The position numbers and the translations under genes are program-made. From Diphasiastrum complanatum (Eukaryota > Streptophyta > Lycopodiopsida > Lycopodiales > Lycopodiaceae), in the NCBI GenBank assembly GCA_029204225.1, contig CM055102.1:16120229-16184228 (forward strand): a stretch of 64,000 nucleotides of DNA, in the 5' to 3' direction. The notes under the pieces were generated by a model, which was not told where the DNA came from, searched no databases, and saw only the letters and a program-made list of their open reading frames with translations. Shown here piece after piece: positions 1 to 10,719 of the stretch (positions are counted from its first letter, which is position 1; every line of letters starts with the position of its first letter).

Positions 1-1231
1 GACATACATTTTAATGTCTTCAGATCTCCTGCTAAATGCCATTCAATGTTGAAAGTGCCAATTCCAGGAATATTGAGTGGAACTCCCTCCATGTGATTTT
101 TATGGTGGCAGGATATGATGTTCTACTAAATATCCATGAGAGAATGTCATGGTCTTCTTTCATCACCTATAAGAGAATACAAAAATGTGATCAGCCTCAT
201 AATATCAACACAAAGAAAATTTCCCAAATAAAATCCATATTCAAATGATTATTCCTATTTATTATGCAAAGGAACTGCTATACCTGAAATGCTGCCAACC
301 ACCAGATATCATTTTCTGATTGAACACTGAAATTGAGGCCTTCTGAGTCTTCTAAATTTGAAAGTGCTCCATTCATGATCGTGAGACTGACTCTTTTCAT
401 TTTTTGTCCTTTTATAATTTCAGACTCATCTAACTTGAGAACAACTATCAACTTGTTATTGACATTCTCATTTGTAATACCGTAAAAATTTATGATGAAT
501 GTTAATAACTTGTTAATGTCAATAAATGTTGGAATTGTTATAAGCTAGATTTTCTCCTTTCGAGCAATACACTTTATTGATATGAGATAGATTACCAACT
601 ATTGTCTACATACCTTGGTTTAACATGTCTTTTTAAAAAAAAAGATAAAATGGTCGTGGAATTGGAAACCCTTTAATATTTACCTATGCAAATGTCTCCT
701 TTATCATCTTAAATATTTTTGCATATGCTTCCCTACTTATGCTAGAAAAGTCACATGCCCCTTGAAGCAATGTAGTGTCTAATATTTTTCCAACTTCATC
801 CATAATGCTATCAGTAACTGAAGTCTTAATCTTTTTTATTTTTTAATTATTTAACATTGATTTCATAGATTTAGAAGTCAAGATAGAGCCTATTGAGTTT
901 CCAATTGAAATCTCATCGGCCAAATGGTCTTCAACAAGGTGAAATGTAGATAATTAAAATTTCCAATTCTAGGAAGGTGTGTAGCCCTTACTTTTCTCCT
1001 GTTAAATGCGAGGTTCTAATCTTTCCAACTTGCATGGAAAAAACTACACGCCGCAGGGAGGGAATATGTGGTGACATTCTGAAATAGGACATAACCGCAA
1101 GGTTCGGGTATTATAATTATCACATTCAACTCTATCTATAAAAGTATACATAAAGAGTATTGCGATGCATATAAAAAAAAAATGAGTGATCATTCTCATC
1201 ATTTACATCATTTTCGTCATCACACAAGTCT
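1..1231. other. Non-coding AT-rich stretch, nothing recognised
   Basis: I see no conserved coding segment in either strand here. It lies downstream of the minus-strand CACTA-type pseudogene and may include the 3' flank of that element, but I could not find a convincing CACTA terminus. Confidence 0.4.
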
Positions 1232-1431
1232 TGACACTCATCTGAATCTATGTCTAGATATAATCGTAAATTTTTTTATCGTGTCTCTTTGATGATGTGA
1301 GCTACCCTCATATTCAATCTCCTCTTCTTCTAATTCTATCTCATCCAAATGTGGGGGCATCAAATTACCCCCAATTTGGTCTTGTACGATCGTAGGAATC
1401 TCATCATTTCCATTTGTACCTTCTTCTCCCA

Positions 1432-3110
1432 TCATTTCACATCATTTGGAGTTTCGGTGAGTGGTTCAAATTCTTCCAAAACGTCACCAAAATTGGGTGG
1501 TGGTTCGTCTTGTGTATCCAATTCAACAATATTTTTTCCTTCAAACACACGTCATTTTCTTGTATTAAGTTGGATCACATACCACCATCTTGGGTCTATT
1601 CGATCTGGATGGAATATAATCTGCCAAAGAATTAAAAAAAATTAAGTTAGTCTTATAAGATTGATACATAAATAATTGATTGGATTGCAAATATTAATGA
1701 CACTGGAATTTTAGAGTCTCACTTGTTCGCAATGTCGTGGCAATACTAAAGTATCATGAGAGTCCATCGATATACATTTTGTTGAGTCCATTTGAAGTTA
1801 TCATTTCTAATTGTGGCGTTGCTTCTACGATAGATGACCTTAAACCATTTTACGTCAAAAATAAAGAATTTGTTGTTAGTCTCGTAATTGACTTCATAAA
1901 TATGTTGCAATGTGCTGACATAGTCTAGGGTGCCCGAATGACATTAGGGTCCCTCGCACTAGAACGACTCTCTTGTTGAAAGTTGGCCATTATACGACAA
2001 TCATATGTACGTTGCTTGTTGTCAACTCTCTCAACACGGTAATGGTGTCCATATGCCCACATGACAGTGTATGATGTATACTAAAACACAAAAAAAAAAC
2101 GTGTAATTAGAAATACTATTCGTATATTGAGTAGTACAAAAACAAAACTTCACAAAAACAATATTACACTAACCTTCCATCCACATCCATGAACAAATTC
2201 TCATTCTAATTCGGTCACTTCTTCTCCGTTTTCGGATGCTTTTAGCATCATATCAAAAACCCATTCACGAGAGCATTTTGAAGGTAAAGGCTCCAAAGGT
2301 TCATCGTTCTCCAATGCCCTCCTTCTTCTTTGATTGACATTTCTTCTTTGTTTTAATGTTATGTTTCTTTCCTTTTTGGCTTCTTCATACATTGAAATCC
2401 ACTTTTCCATTTGTCCACAATTATATAATATGAATGTGTCAATTTTCTCTTTTAATTGAGGTGAAAGTCTCTTTTGCACACCATTTCCTTGTGTTACTTT
2501 ACCCTTAACACGTTCATCTTCTTCTTCACACCACATTTTGGGACTTGCAGAATGCAATTGTGAGATCATTTTCGTGATATAAAACAAAGATTCACGTACA
2601 AGCCAACTTTCTGCAATGCTACCTTCTGGCCTTGCCTTTTGTCTCCCAAAGCCCTTCAAAACTGCATTGCTTCATCGTGTTGCACCTTATCATCATAATC
2701 ATTAGAATCAAGTTGATTATTCTTTTTTCCAGTTGTGTTTGCCTCTTCAATTTGTTTCATTCTTTGTTTTCTCATGTCTATCAAAACTTGACATTGATTG
2801 TAACTAAACACAGATGGATCAACTACGTGGAATGGCAAACGATGTATTGGCTACACACATGAGACAAATTCCATAAGTGAAATATATAGATTGGCGAAGA
2901 TTATAATAAAAAACAATCATATAAAGTTAACAAACATCAACGTCTTCCAAATTCGACGGTTGACCTTCTTTTTTTTGTCCAAACTTCCACAAATGATTTT
3001 CAAGAATGTGTCTTTCAGGCATCTTTTGTCCATCACACTTGAGGCATGTGCACCATATTTTATTTTGAAAATAATTTCTCCACGAGAAACAAAAATCAAG
3101 TACATGTCAC
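1432..3110 (-). pseudogene. CACTA (En/Spm) TNP2-like transposase remnant, core missing
   Basis: Minus-strand coding blocks match in order parts of plant CACTA TNPD/TNP2 proteins. Near 3085-2950 is a Cys-rich block (WCTCLKCDGQKMPERHILEN) resembling the N-terminal transposase-associated domain. At 2662-2174 a block with QKARPEGSIAESW and LSPQLKEKIDTFILYNC resembles DUF4218. At 2080-1740 and 1620-1432 blocks such as YVSTLQHIYEVNYETNNKFF and HPDRIDPRWWYVIQL resemble DUF4216. Likely intron borders are visible: a donor after 2174 and acceptors before 2080 and 1620. The catalytic TNP2 core expected between the first two blocks is absent, since only about 290 bp of unrelated-looking sequence separates them. 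In-frame stops (a TGA where Trp is expected just before EFVHGCGWK, and others near 1960 and 1560) and frame changes make it a pseudogene. A Transposase_24-like gene starts 420 bp away in the opposite direction. Confidence 0.72.
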
Positions 3111-3528
3111 TTTAGCACAATACTTTAACTTATAATAACAAAATTTTTATGAACAAGAAAACATGCATACTTATTACTTACCCTGTTAACTTGAGTGGTG
3201 TCTTCATCACTAGACTGATCTGAATGTAATTCATCTCATTGTGATAAATTGCATATATGCACAAGTACAAAACACAAATAACATAAAATTATCGTATGAT
3301 TCTAATGTTTTATTTTTTAGATAGTACTATTCTTATATGATGTCGCTTATATGATTCTTTTGCATCTTGGTGCAAACTCTAAACGCATATCTCTCTTGTT
3401 TTGTTATCACAGGTATGAAAGTCTCACTCCAATATGCATTAAAGTTCTGTAGTCGATTTTCTTTTCTATTTCATTTCAATATATTAGGGTTTATTGTAAT
3501 GTATTGTATGTTTATGAATCTAGTAATC
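3111..3528. promoter_or_regulatory. Intergenic gap between divergent CACTA-type genes
   Basis: This 420-bp AT-rich stretch separates the 5' end of the minus-strand TNP2-like remnant from the first Met of the plus-strand Transposase_24-like gene. By position it would be a shared, bidirectional promoter. I see no defined motif, so this is inference from layout only. Confidence 0.3.
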
Positions 3529-3853
3529 ATGTCGGGGTCAGGCAGTGGTGAAAGCTCGAGAGACTATGTTAAAAATTCATATGAATCATTAACTCCTAAG
3601 CAAAAAGCACAACTGCAAAATATGCTTAGCTGAGATGAGGGTGGTCCCTCACAAGTGGCCGCAGCTCCCGCCCCCACCGAAGAGTCATCCACAAATCCTT
3701 ATTATGACGTGGATCCTCAAGGTGATATAATTGCCAATAGAAAAGGGAGGGTGGTTTTGGATCGGCTCTATTCTTTATGCCAACGTCATTTTGGTGACAG
3801 ATTGTTTAGTAAATGGTCCAAACAACTTGTCGCCGATAAATGACATGTTATTG

Positions 3854-3858
3854 GTACC
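3854..3858. repeat. Left target-site duplication of gypsy-1 (GTACC)
   Basis: GTACC lies immediately outside the left LTR and is repeated at 9828-9832 immediately outside the right LTR. This fixes the element ends and shows insertion by an integrase making 5-bp staggered cuts. Confidence 0.9.
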
Positions 3859-4276
3859 AGTTACGAATAGAGCCACAGCTGATCTAGAACTAAGCTATGA
3901 AAGCATCACATAAGCAAGACTTAACCCTAGAAAGCAGGAAAGAGAGAGATTAAGGAGGCTAAAGAGAGAGATCAATATCATCAGCTGAATGACAAATGAC
4001 ACAGTTTTCCTACTTATAGCCAAGAGAAAGCCCTAAAAGGAAGCTTCCAGTGGCTAGGGCCCAACTGGGAAGGATAATAGTGCGCCCTCCAAGAAGGCCT
4101 CCACTCTCCAATAATATGTCCAAATGGCCTAATAATGAATAATAAGGCCAAAGGCCAACCATATAGTCTGAATGTCACTAATGAATAAAAAAGGGCCCAA
4201 GGCCTGCTTATGCATAAAGTAAAGTAACTGTCAATGTAAATGGACGCGGCGAATGTAATGAGCCGAGTCCATAACT
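3859..4276 (-). repeat. 3' LTR of gypsy-1 (418 bp)
   Basis: This copy is nearly identical to 9410-9827 and the same length. It is bounded by the GTACC duplication on the left and by a minus-strand purine tract (complement of 4277-4288) on the right. Few differences between the LTRs suggest a fairly recent insertion. Confidence 0.93.
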
Positions 4277-4288
4277 CTCCCCGACACA
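4277..4288 (-). other. Polypurine tract of gypsy-1
   Basis: Read on the minus strand this is a G-rich purine run (GTCGGGGAG core) directly before the 3' LTR. This is the position used to prime plus-strand DNA synthesis. Confidence 0.7.
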
Positions 4289-4389
4289 AAAAAAAGACCC
4301 AACTGCCAAAAAGATAACCGGATCAAGTAGCAGCAAGCCCTGGTGCATCAACAACTAGAGGAACATCTGATGTAGAGGAATCAACAAGT

Positions 4390-6279
4390 GCAGCAAGAGC
4401 ACGACCTGATTCGCAAGTAATGGTGTATGATAAAACACATCAATAGGCTCCCATGTAGCCTCCTCAATAGGACAACCATCTCACTGGACCAAAAACTGAA
4501 TTTGCCGGCAGCGTCGACTATGGTATAGACGGACCTGTAATATAGCAGCAGGTAAAAATGGAAATAACTCTGGAGCGGTAGGAAACTCAGCATCACAAGG
4601 AACATCATCCTCAATAGCAGCACGTAATAAACTGACATGGAATACATCACATGCGCGCGTGGAAGCAGGAAGCTGTAAGCGATATGTAACTGGACTAAGA
4701 ACCTCCACAATGCGATAAGGCCCATGATAACGTGGTGCAAGCTTCTCAGTAGAAGCATGGCCCTGGACAAAATGATGACGTGCAAACCGTAAGCGTAGAT
4801 AAACCATATTTCCAAGCTGAAACTCAACATGGCGGTGGTGACGATCAACTGAGGTCTGATAACACTGCTGAACATGCTGTAAATGAGAACTGGCCCGAGT
4901 AATAAGCTCTCGAGCACCTGATAGAAAAGATGCAAGTGTAACAGGTGTATCCTCAGGAGGAAGAGGAATGCCAGGTAAAAGAGGTGCATAGCCATGAGAT
5001 AATAAAAGACACTTGTGATGGTACTAACAGAGCTATTATAGCTATACTCTACTAAACATTAATGCTGATCCCAATCCTTCCCTGAAGGAGTAACAAAATG
5101 GCGTAAATAATCCTTAAGGATCCTGTTAAGGACCTCAGACTACCCATCAGAAGTAGAATGATAAGCAGAACCCATAAAAAGCTGAACATCCAAAATACAT
5201 ATAAGCTCCGTCCAGAATATAGATGTAAACTTACTATACCGATCAGAAAGGATAGTATGAGGAAATCCATGCAGGCGAAAAATCTCTGATAAGAACAAAC
5301 ATGCACACTGCTCTGCTGTGATAGTACTGCAAACTGGGATAAAATGTGCTTGTTTCGAGAACCTATCAACTACCACCATACATGAATCGTGACCACGCTG
5401 GGTATGGGGAAGGCCAAGAATAAAGTCCATAGATATATCAGTCCACTAGCGATGAGGAATAGGCCAACTCTGGAGCAAACCAGCAGATTTAGAACAAGAG
5501 TACTTATTACGAAGACAGAAAGGACGGGTACGAATAAGTACAGCAAGCTCAGATCGAAGAGAGGGCCAATAGAAATGGTCTTTGAGACGAGCATAAGACT
5601 TCTGAAAACTAAAGTGACCCCCAACAGGAGAGGAATGAGCATCCGACAACAACTAGGAACGGATACCCAAAGAACTAGGGATACAAAGAGAATCATAATG
5701 ATAAAGACGATTGTCAATAATGGAGTAAACCTGATGAGGACTGGACGAAACAGGTGAGACAGAACTATAAACATCATGAAAATCAAAACATGTAAGGTAT
5801 GCTGCAGGTAGAGCATCAAACCATGGAGGAATAGTAGAAACGAGTGTATTTAACAAAGCTGGAAGACGAGATAATGCATCAGCAGCAGTGTAAGCACGAC
5901 CAGGACGATACAATATGGAGAAATTAAAAGATTGTAAAAATTGCAACCAACGAAATTGACAATCACTAAGGTCACGTTGAGAAAACAGATAATGTAAAGA
6001 CTGGTGATCAGTAATAATGTCAAATGGGACTCGATACAGATAATGACGCCACTTCTTAAGAGCATAGATAATAGCAAGAAGCTCTTTCTCATGCACAGAA
6101 TATCGTTGCTCATAAGAGCGAAGACGACGTGACTCATAAGCAATAATACATTGTGACTGACGAAGTAAAGCACCCAAACCAACATTACTAGCATCAGTCT
6201 CAACAAGAAACTTCTGATCAAACTGTGGTAAACACATAACGGCAGCATCAACAACAGCACAACGAAGAGTATCAAACAC
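4390..6279 (-). pseudogene. gypsy-1 RNase H, integrase and chromodomain-like tail
   Basis: The RNase H part reads FLVETDASNVGLGALLRQSQ and YSVHEKELLAIIYALKKWRH (6279-5990). The integrase zinc segment (LSDAHSSPVGGHFSF, HFYWPSLRSEL) follows at 5652-5540. The catalytic core is at 5430-5130, with the first Asp in VVVDRFSKQAHF, the second in ILSDRYSKFTS and the Glu in SEVLNRILKDY. A TAG replaces the Gln expected before SEVLNR. The C-terminal part has LAPRYHGPYRIVEVLSPVTY (4720-4660). Beyond it is a chromodomain-like segment (CRQIQFLVQ, then DGCPIEEATWEPIDV) where a TGA replaces the expected Trp. Function in the family is DNA integration, with the chromodomain thought to guide targeting to heterochromatin. 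This copy is broken by at least two stops and several frame changes. Confidence 0.88.
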
Positions 6280-6282
6280 TGT

Positions 6283-7440
6283 TTAACAATCAGGAGTCCA
6301 CAGAAAAGTACTAGACTTCTTCAAAAGTGCATGAAGAGGAGCTGCGATAGTGGCAAAATGAGAAACTGGATGACGAAGGTGAGTGGCTAACCCAAGAAAC
6401 ATACGAACATGATGAATATCAGTAGGTATAGGCCAATCCTGGATGGCCTGAACCTTATGAGGGTCCAGACGAATGTGGAATGTAGGAGGGCCATTAGTAA
6501 CACCAAAAGGAAGCACACAAAATTCATATAAACCAAGATGAGTACAGAAAGAGTCTTATGTTTGTCAGAAGGGTGCATCCTGATTTGGTAATATCCAGAA
6601 CGAAGGTCTATCTTGAAAAAGATTTTAGAGGTACCGAGCTGGTAAAAGAGGTCATCCATGTGTGGAATAGGGTACTGATTACAAATAGTCAACTTATTTA
6701 AAGCACGGTAATCAATACAAAGACATTTGGTACCATCTTTCTTATTAATAAGGAGAACAGGAGCAACAAAAGGGCTGTGACTAGGAACAATGAGACCCTG
6801 ATCTAACAAGACAGTAATATGGAGCTCAAGCTCATCACGCTCAGATCGAGACATACGATAAGGAAAACGGGAGGGAGGAGCAGAACCAGGATGCAAATCA
6901 ATATAATGGTTCACGTCATATAATGGTGGTAGCGTCGTAGGTTCTGAAAAGACAAAAGCATACTGATGTAATAAGTCAGAAATCACCTGAGGAACAGCTG
7001 CTGGTGTAGAAACTGGAGGAACTGGTACTGCTCGATGAACGCATAATAAGACTACACAATGAGCCTTCGGCAGGCTGCGAATAAACTGCTTTCCAGTAAT
7101 CAACTGGAAGTCTCCCTGAGAATCAATGCCCACAAGTGAGTGTGTAACTGCATTATGTACAAATGTCAATGTCTGATGTGTCAAGTCCAATGTAACGGCT
7201 CCAAGAGATGCAAACCAATCAGCACCAAGGATAAGATCATAATGCTCCATAGGAATAATGTAAAGATCTGTCTGTCCAGAGAAATCTCCAATGCGGTATG
7301 GTAAACGCTGAAACATCTGAGAACTAGGAAAAGAATGAGAACTGGCAACCTCAATTGTGAGAGGCTGGAAAGCAGGAATAGGTGAAGCACAGATCCGACT
7401 AGTGATATAACTGCTAATAAAAGAATGAGTGCTAGCAGTA
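6283..7440 (-). pseudogene. gypsy-1 protease and reverse transcriptase, active-site segment deleted
   Basis: Aspartic protease: [15 protein letters not shown] (the usual D-S/T-G triad reads DTA) and LILGADWF. Reverse transcriptase: [56 protein letters not shown] and [17 protein letters not shown] frame change follows near 6560, then [12 protein letters not shown]. The next residues are [18 protein letters not shown], which belong to the thumb/connection region. The stretch with the Y/F-x-D-D catalytic motif is therefore missing and no polymerase activity is possible. The protease triad change may also matter, since chromovirus proteases normally have DSG or DTG. Confidence 0.88.
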
Positions 7441-7444
7441 TCAA

Positions 7445-8733
7445 CTAAAGCAATATACTCTCGACCTGTAATATACACACGTAACTGAATGGAACGAGGA
7501 CCAGGACACCCTGTCCAAGTAGCATAGGCAAGCTGAGCATGACAAGTAGCAGGAAGTAAATCAGGGGAAGGCTCAGAGGATAAGTCAGGCTCATCAGAAA
7601 TATGAATGTAGATATCGGAATCATCTGGAGTAGTGCCCTCATGGTAAAAAACAGCAGTAGTAGTAGGGAGAGGCTGGTGGCAATCACGGGCAAGATGGTC
7701 AAAACTCTTACAACAAAAGCAAAGATGCTTCTGCTGAAGATCAGCCAACTCTGCAGACGTGTAACGTTGGACAAAAGCAGGCGAGGAGTCGGAGGACGAG
7801 GAGGCGAAGGGGCAATGGAGAGAGTTGGAACAGAAGGGGCCGATGTAGGGGTGAACGTAGCGGGAAAAGATGAAGTAGAAGGACGGGGTCGGGAGAAGCG
7901 GGAAGGAAGGGTGTCAGAGTACTTATGCTGTAAAGTACTTGCAGGAGACATCGCCTCAACAAGTGTGGTAGGACGGAAGGAAGAAACATCATAACGTAAA
8001 GCACCACGAAGCCCAGCAATGTAACGAGAAATAAGCTCAATGGGCTGTAGATCTGTGAAAATATAAGAAAGCTCCATAAACTGATATGTATAAGAAGCAA
8101 GATCACTGGCCTGAGTGAGACTACGGAATGTATCACGTTGGCAGTCAAGCCACTGAGGATCAATCATAGCATGGCGGAGGTCATGACGAAAAGTATGCCA
8201 TACATGGAGCCCTTCCCGATCAGGATCAACTCTATAAACTCGCCACCACGTGGCGGCATGTCCATCTAAATGTAAAGCAGCCAACTGGATCTTCTGAGGA
8301 TCAATCTTGGGGTAAATATGAAAATATGTGTCAAGCTTAGCAAACCAATTCTCTAATAAGTTCTCGTCGGAGGAACCGGAATAGGTAGCAAGCTGTACTC
8401 TATCACGAAAGTCTCGAGCAAAGTGTGGCTCATGAAGGGGGGATGAGGAAAGAAACCAGGAGGTGGGTTAGATGGAATGAACGGTCCACCACCAGGCTGA
8501 CTAGCAGAAGAAGATGGAAATCCAAATGGAGGGAGAGTCCCAAATGTAGGAAAAACAGGAGCTTTACCAGGACCATGAGGCTGTAAAGAATCAATCTGTG
8601 ACTGCATAGAAGCAAAGTCGGTCATAACTGAATCGAAGCGAAGAACGAGGCCAGAAAGGGTCTCATCCATGCGACGAAACTGATCGGATAAGGTTTCCTG
8701 AGTAGTCTCACTCGGGGTAGGTGAATGTGCCAT
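7445..8733 (-). pseudogene. gypsy-1 gag with zinc knuckle
   Basis: The start MAHSPTPSETTQETLSDQFR at 8733 is the best initiator: it follows the long leader and begins a typical gag N terminus with a short helix. A Pro/Phe/Gly-rich linker follows. After a frame change near 8350-8290, the capsid-like Retrotrans_gag core reads ALHLDGHAATWWRVYR and YTYQFMELSYIFTDLQPIEL. A Ser/Pro-rich linker leads to the zinc knuckle [14 protein letters not shown] (7720-7680), which fits CX2CX4HX4C. Gag forms the intracellular particle and packages element RNA. The frame changes make this copy a pseudogene. Confidence 0.85.
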
Positions 8734-9397
8734 AATGATAGTGGAAGGAATAGACGAAAACTTGAGGGAGCGGACTCTTGTCGTCACCCCAAATTAGCCT
8801 ATTACAACCAATATTATCACAACTGAAAAAAACAGACAGCAATGAACAATGGAGAAGCTGTAAAAATGCGCTGGACAGCCAGGGATACAATGTGAATTTG
8901 AAAGAGCAAACGAAGTTAGAATTCGTGAAAATGTGGTGGAGAATGAGGGCGCGACAGCCTTTTGATAAGCTGTAAAAGATGGCTTGAATTGGAGAAAAAA
9001 AAAGGCAAAAGTGACAAGTTGGGACTGCTGAGGCAGCGATTTACAAGTTGAAGAATTTTAGCTGTTTGGAATAGCAAATGATGTCGGAATTGGATAGTTT
9101 TTGAATGAGGATGGGCGCTGGATAATCAGGGAACTAACTGTGGAAGATGGCTGCAAACTGGAAAAATAGCAGACGAAAGTGATAGGTCGGAATGCAGGGA
9201 CAACGATGGAAAGGAAGAGGAGGAGCGCTGGGCAGCAAAGAAAAGAGGGGACAAAACAGGGGGAATGCTGGGCAGGAAGGAGTGGAAGGAGCAGCGATGG
9301 AATAGGGCTGTCAAAACGGTAATGGAGCTGTAGGAACAATGATGGAGGAGCAAGACAAGGTAGCAAAGAAAAAATTCCAGATTGTGCTCAGAAAAGT
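8734..9397 (-). other. gypsy-1 untranslated leader
   Basis: This stretch of about 660 bp lies between the primer-binding site and the gag start. I see no conserved protein. It would carry the packaging signal in an active element. Short frames across it are purine/pyrimidine-biased and look accidental. Confidence 0.6.
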
Positions 9398-9409
9398 GCT
9401 CTGATACCA
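9398..9409 (-). other. Primer-binding site (initiator tRNA-Met) of gypsy-1
   Basis: On the minus strand the bases read TGGTATCAGAGC, the standard plant complement to the 3' end of initiator tRNA-Met. It abuts the 5' LTR with no gap. Confidence 0.9.
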
Positions 9410-9827
9410 AGTTACGAATAGAGTCACAATTGATCTAGAATTAAGCTATGAAAGCATCACATAAGCAAGAGTTAACCCTAGAAAGCAGGAAAGAGAGAGA
9501 TTAAGGAGGCTAAAGAGAGAGATCAATATCATCAGTTGAATGACAAATGACACAGTTTCCCTACTTATAGCCAAGAGGAAGCCCTAAAAGGAAGCTTCCA
9601 GTGGCTAGGGCCCAACTGGGAGGGATAATAGTGTGCCCTCCAAGAAGGCCCCCACTCTCCAGTAATATGTCCAAATGGCCTAATAATGAATAATAAGGCC
9701 AAAGGCCAACCATATAGTCTGAATGTCACTAATAAATAAAAAAAGGCCCAAGGCCTGCTTATGCATAAAGTAAAGTAACTGTAAATGTAAATGGACGCGG
9801 CGAATGTAATGAGCCGAGTCCATAACT
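9410..9827 (-). repeat. 5' LTR of gypsy-1 (418 bp)
   Basis: This is the direct-repeat partner of 3859-4276, with the same length and scattered base differences. On the minus strand it would supply the promoter for the element. The right neighbour is the GTACC target duplication. Confidence 0.93.
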
Positions 9828-9832
9828 GTACC
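9828..9832. repeat. Right target-site duplication of gypsy-1 (GTACC)
   Basis: This matches 3854-3858 exactly. The Transposase_24-like coding sequence resumes directly after it. Confidence 0.9.
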
Positions 9833-10351
9833 CTTCGTGACGAATTCCAACAAGAAGAGGATTCGAGGAGAAGGAAATTCATAAGCATATGAGCTTATGG
9901 ATTAGGCATCGTCTTGATATGGCACGACGAGCTTATAGGGACGGGCAATCCAAGCCCTCATGGTGTTCAAGAAATGATTGGAACCGTGTAAATGCGGATG
10001 AATGAACACCAGATAAATACAAGATTCAGAAAGATGCTGCGGCCTCTAGGATGCATGGGATAGGCAATCCTAGGTTGGGCTCGAGCGGAAAGACGAGATT
10101 GCAAGCAGGCATGGTAAGTGAACTTACACTACTCTTATAGTTTATCTTTGATTTCATATGTTTTTATTTTTTAATATGCATTATGACTAGCTGCTCCAAC
10201 GTAGCCCTAATTTAATTTCAACTTAAATTGAATGCATGGATAGTTGGCGGACTATGGACTTCTGCCAACTAAGGAGGAATATGAATTTGCCTTCAGGGAA
10301 TCATACGACGCATTAGTCGACAAACTAAAGAGCAAGGGTCATCCTCCAAAT

Positions 10352-10700
10352 GTAAGTACTAGTTTTTGTATTCATACTAATGTGGTTTGTATGAGGATCT
10401 GAATATCAGAAATGTCCATATCTGCTGGGCAATTCTGAATTCATAAGACATTCTCGTCATCAATTAATAAATCGTCTGATTCATTAGTAGGTAGCCATGC
10501 AACATTTAGCAGTTCATCATGGTGTGAAAGAATATCAATAAAATTGATATTGATGATAGGTGTATCTAGATCAGGTAATTGGTCGTGATCGATCGGGTGT
10601 GGAGAGGTACAATTATCCTGATGTTGAGCACAATAATCGACATTCACACAATCAATAGTAGCTAGACTGTGACTTCAGTTTATGATATCAGTAGATTTAA
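10352..10700. other. Probable intron or flank, nothing recognised
   Basis: This follows a GTAAGT donor after 10351. A minus-strand open stretch at 10647-10441 (68 codons, rich in Asp, His and Asn) has no recognisable domain. I treat it as chance. Confidence 0.3.
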
Positions 10701-10719
10701 CATAATGACTTTTTTCATG

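Larger units (their letters stand above)
3859..9827 (-). mobile_element. Complete chromodomain-type Ty3/gypsy LTR retrotransposon (gypsy-1)
   Basis: Two 418-bp direct repeats bound the element, which is read on the minus strand. The flanking 5-bp duplication GTACC (3854-3858 and 9828-9832) is perfect. The LTR ends are AGTTAC and ATAACT rather than TG and CA. A 12-base primer-binding site for initiator tRNA-Met directly abuts the 5' LTR, and a purine tract abuts the 3' LTR. Internal order on the minus strand is gag, zinc knuckle, protease, reverse transcriptase, RNase H, integrase, chromodomain-like tail, the order of chromoviruses. Stops, frameshifts and loss of the reverse transcriptase active-site segment make it non-autonomous. 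Confidence 0.95.
3529..10351 (+). pseudogene. Transposase_24-like (Ptta/En/Spm) gene split by a gypsy insertion
   Basis: The plus-strand frame opens at 3529 with MSGSGSGESSRDYVKNSYES, has a stop at 3631, and continues through GDIIANRKGRVVLDRLYSLC to 3843. The gypsy element occupies 3859-9827. The gene resumes after 9832 with RHRLDMARRAYRDG and KIQKDAAASRMHGIGNPRLG, ends an exon at 10113 (donor GTAAGT), and restarts at 10244 after an AG acceptor with ADYGLLPTKEEYEFAFRES. A second donor follows 10351. A conserved central segment, a Trp-rich region and a downstream exon of this kind are typical of the plant Transposase_24 family that accompanies CACTA elements. The joined flanks contain stops and frame changes besides the insertion, so the copy was already decaying. 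Any later exons are not recognisable. The family assignment is by motif style, not by alignment. Confidence 0.6.

Noticed and set aside
4381-6275. Long Leu/Phe/Tyr-rich minus-strand frames that look like membrane proteins
   Set aside because: They overlap recognisable RNase H and integrase text in another frame of the same strand and are shadow frames.
7181-8163. Leu/Ser-rich minus-strand frames and an opposing plus-strand frame at 7602-7994
   Set aside because: They are shadows of the gypsy-1 gag and protease frames.
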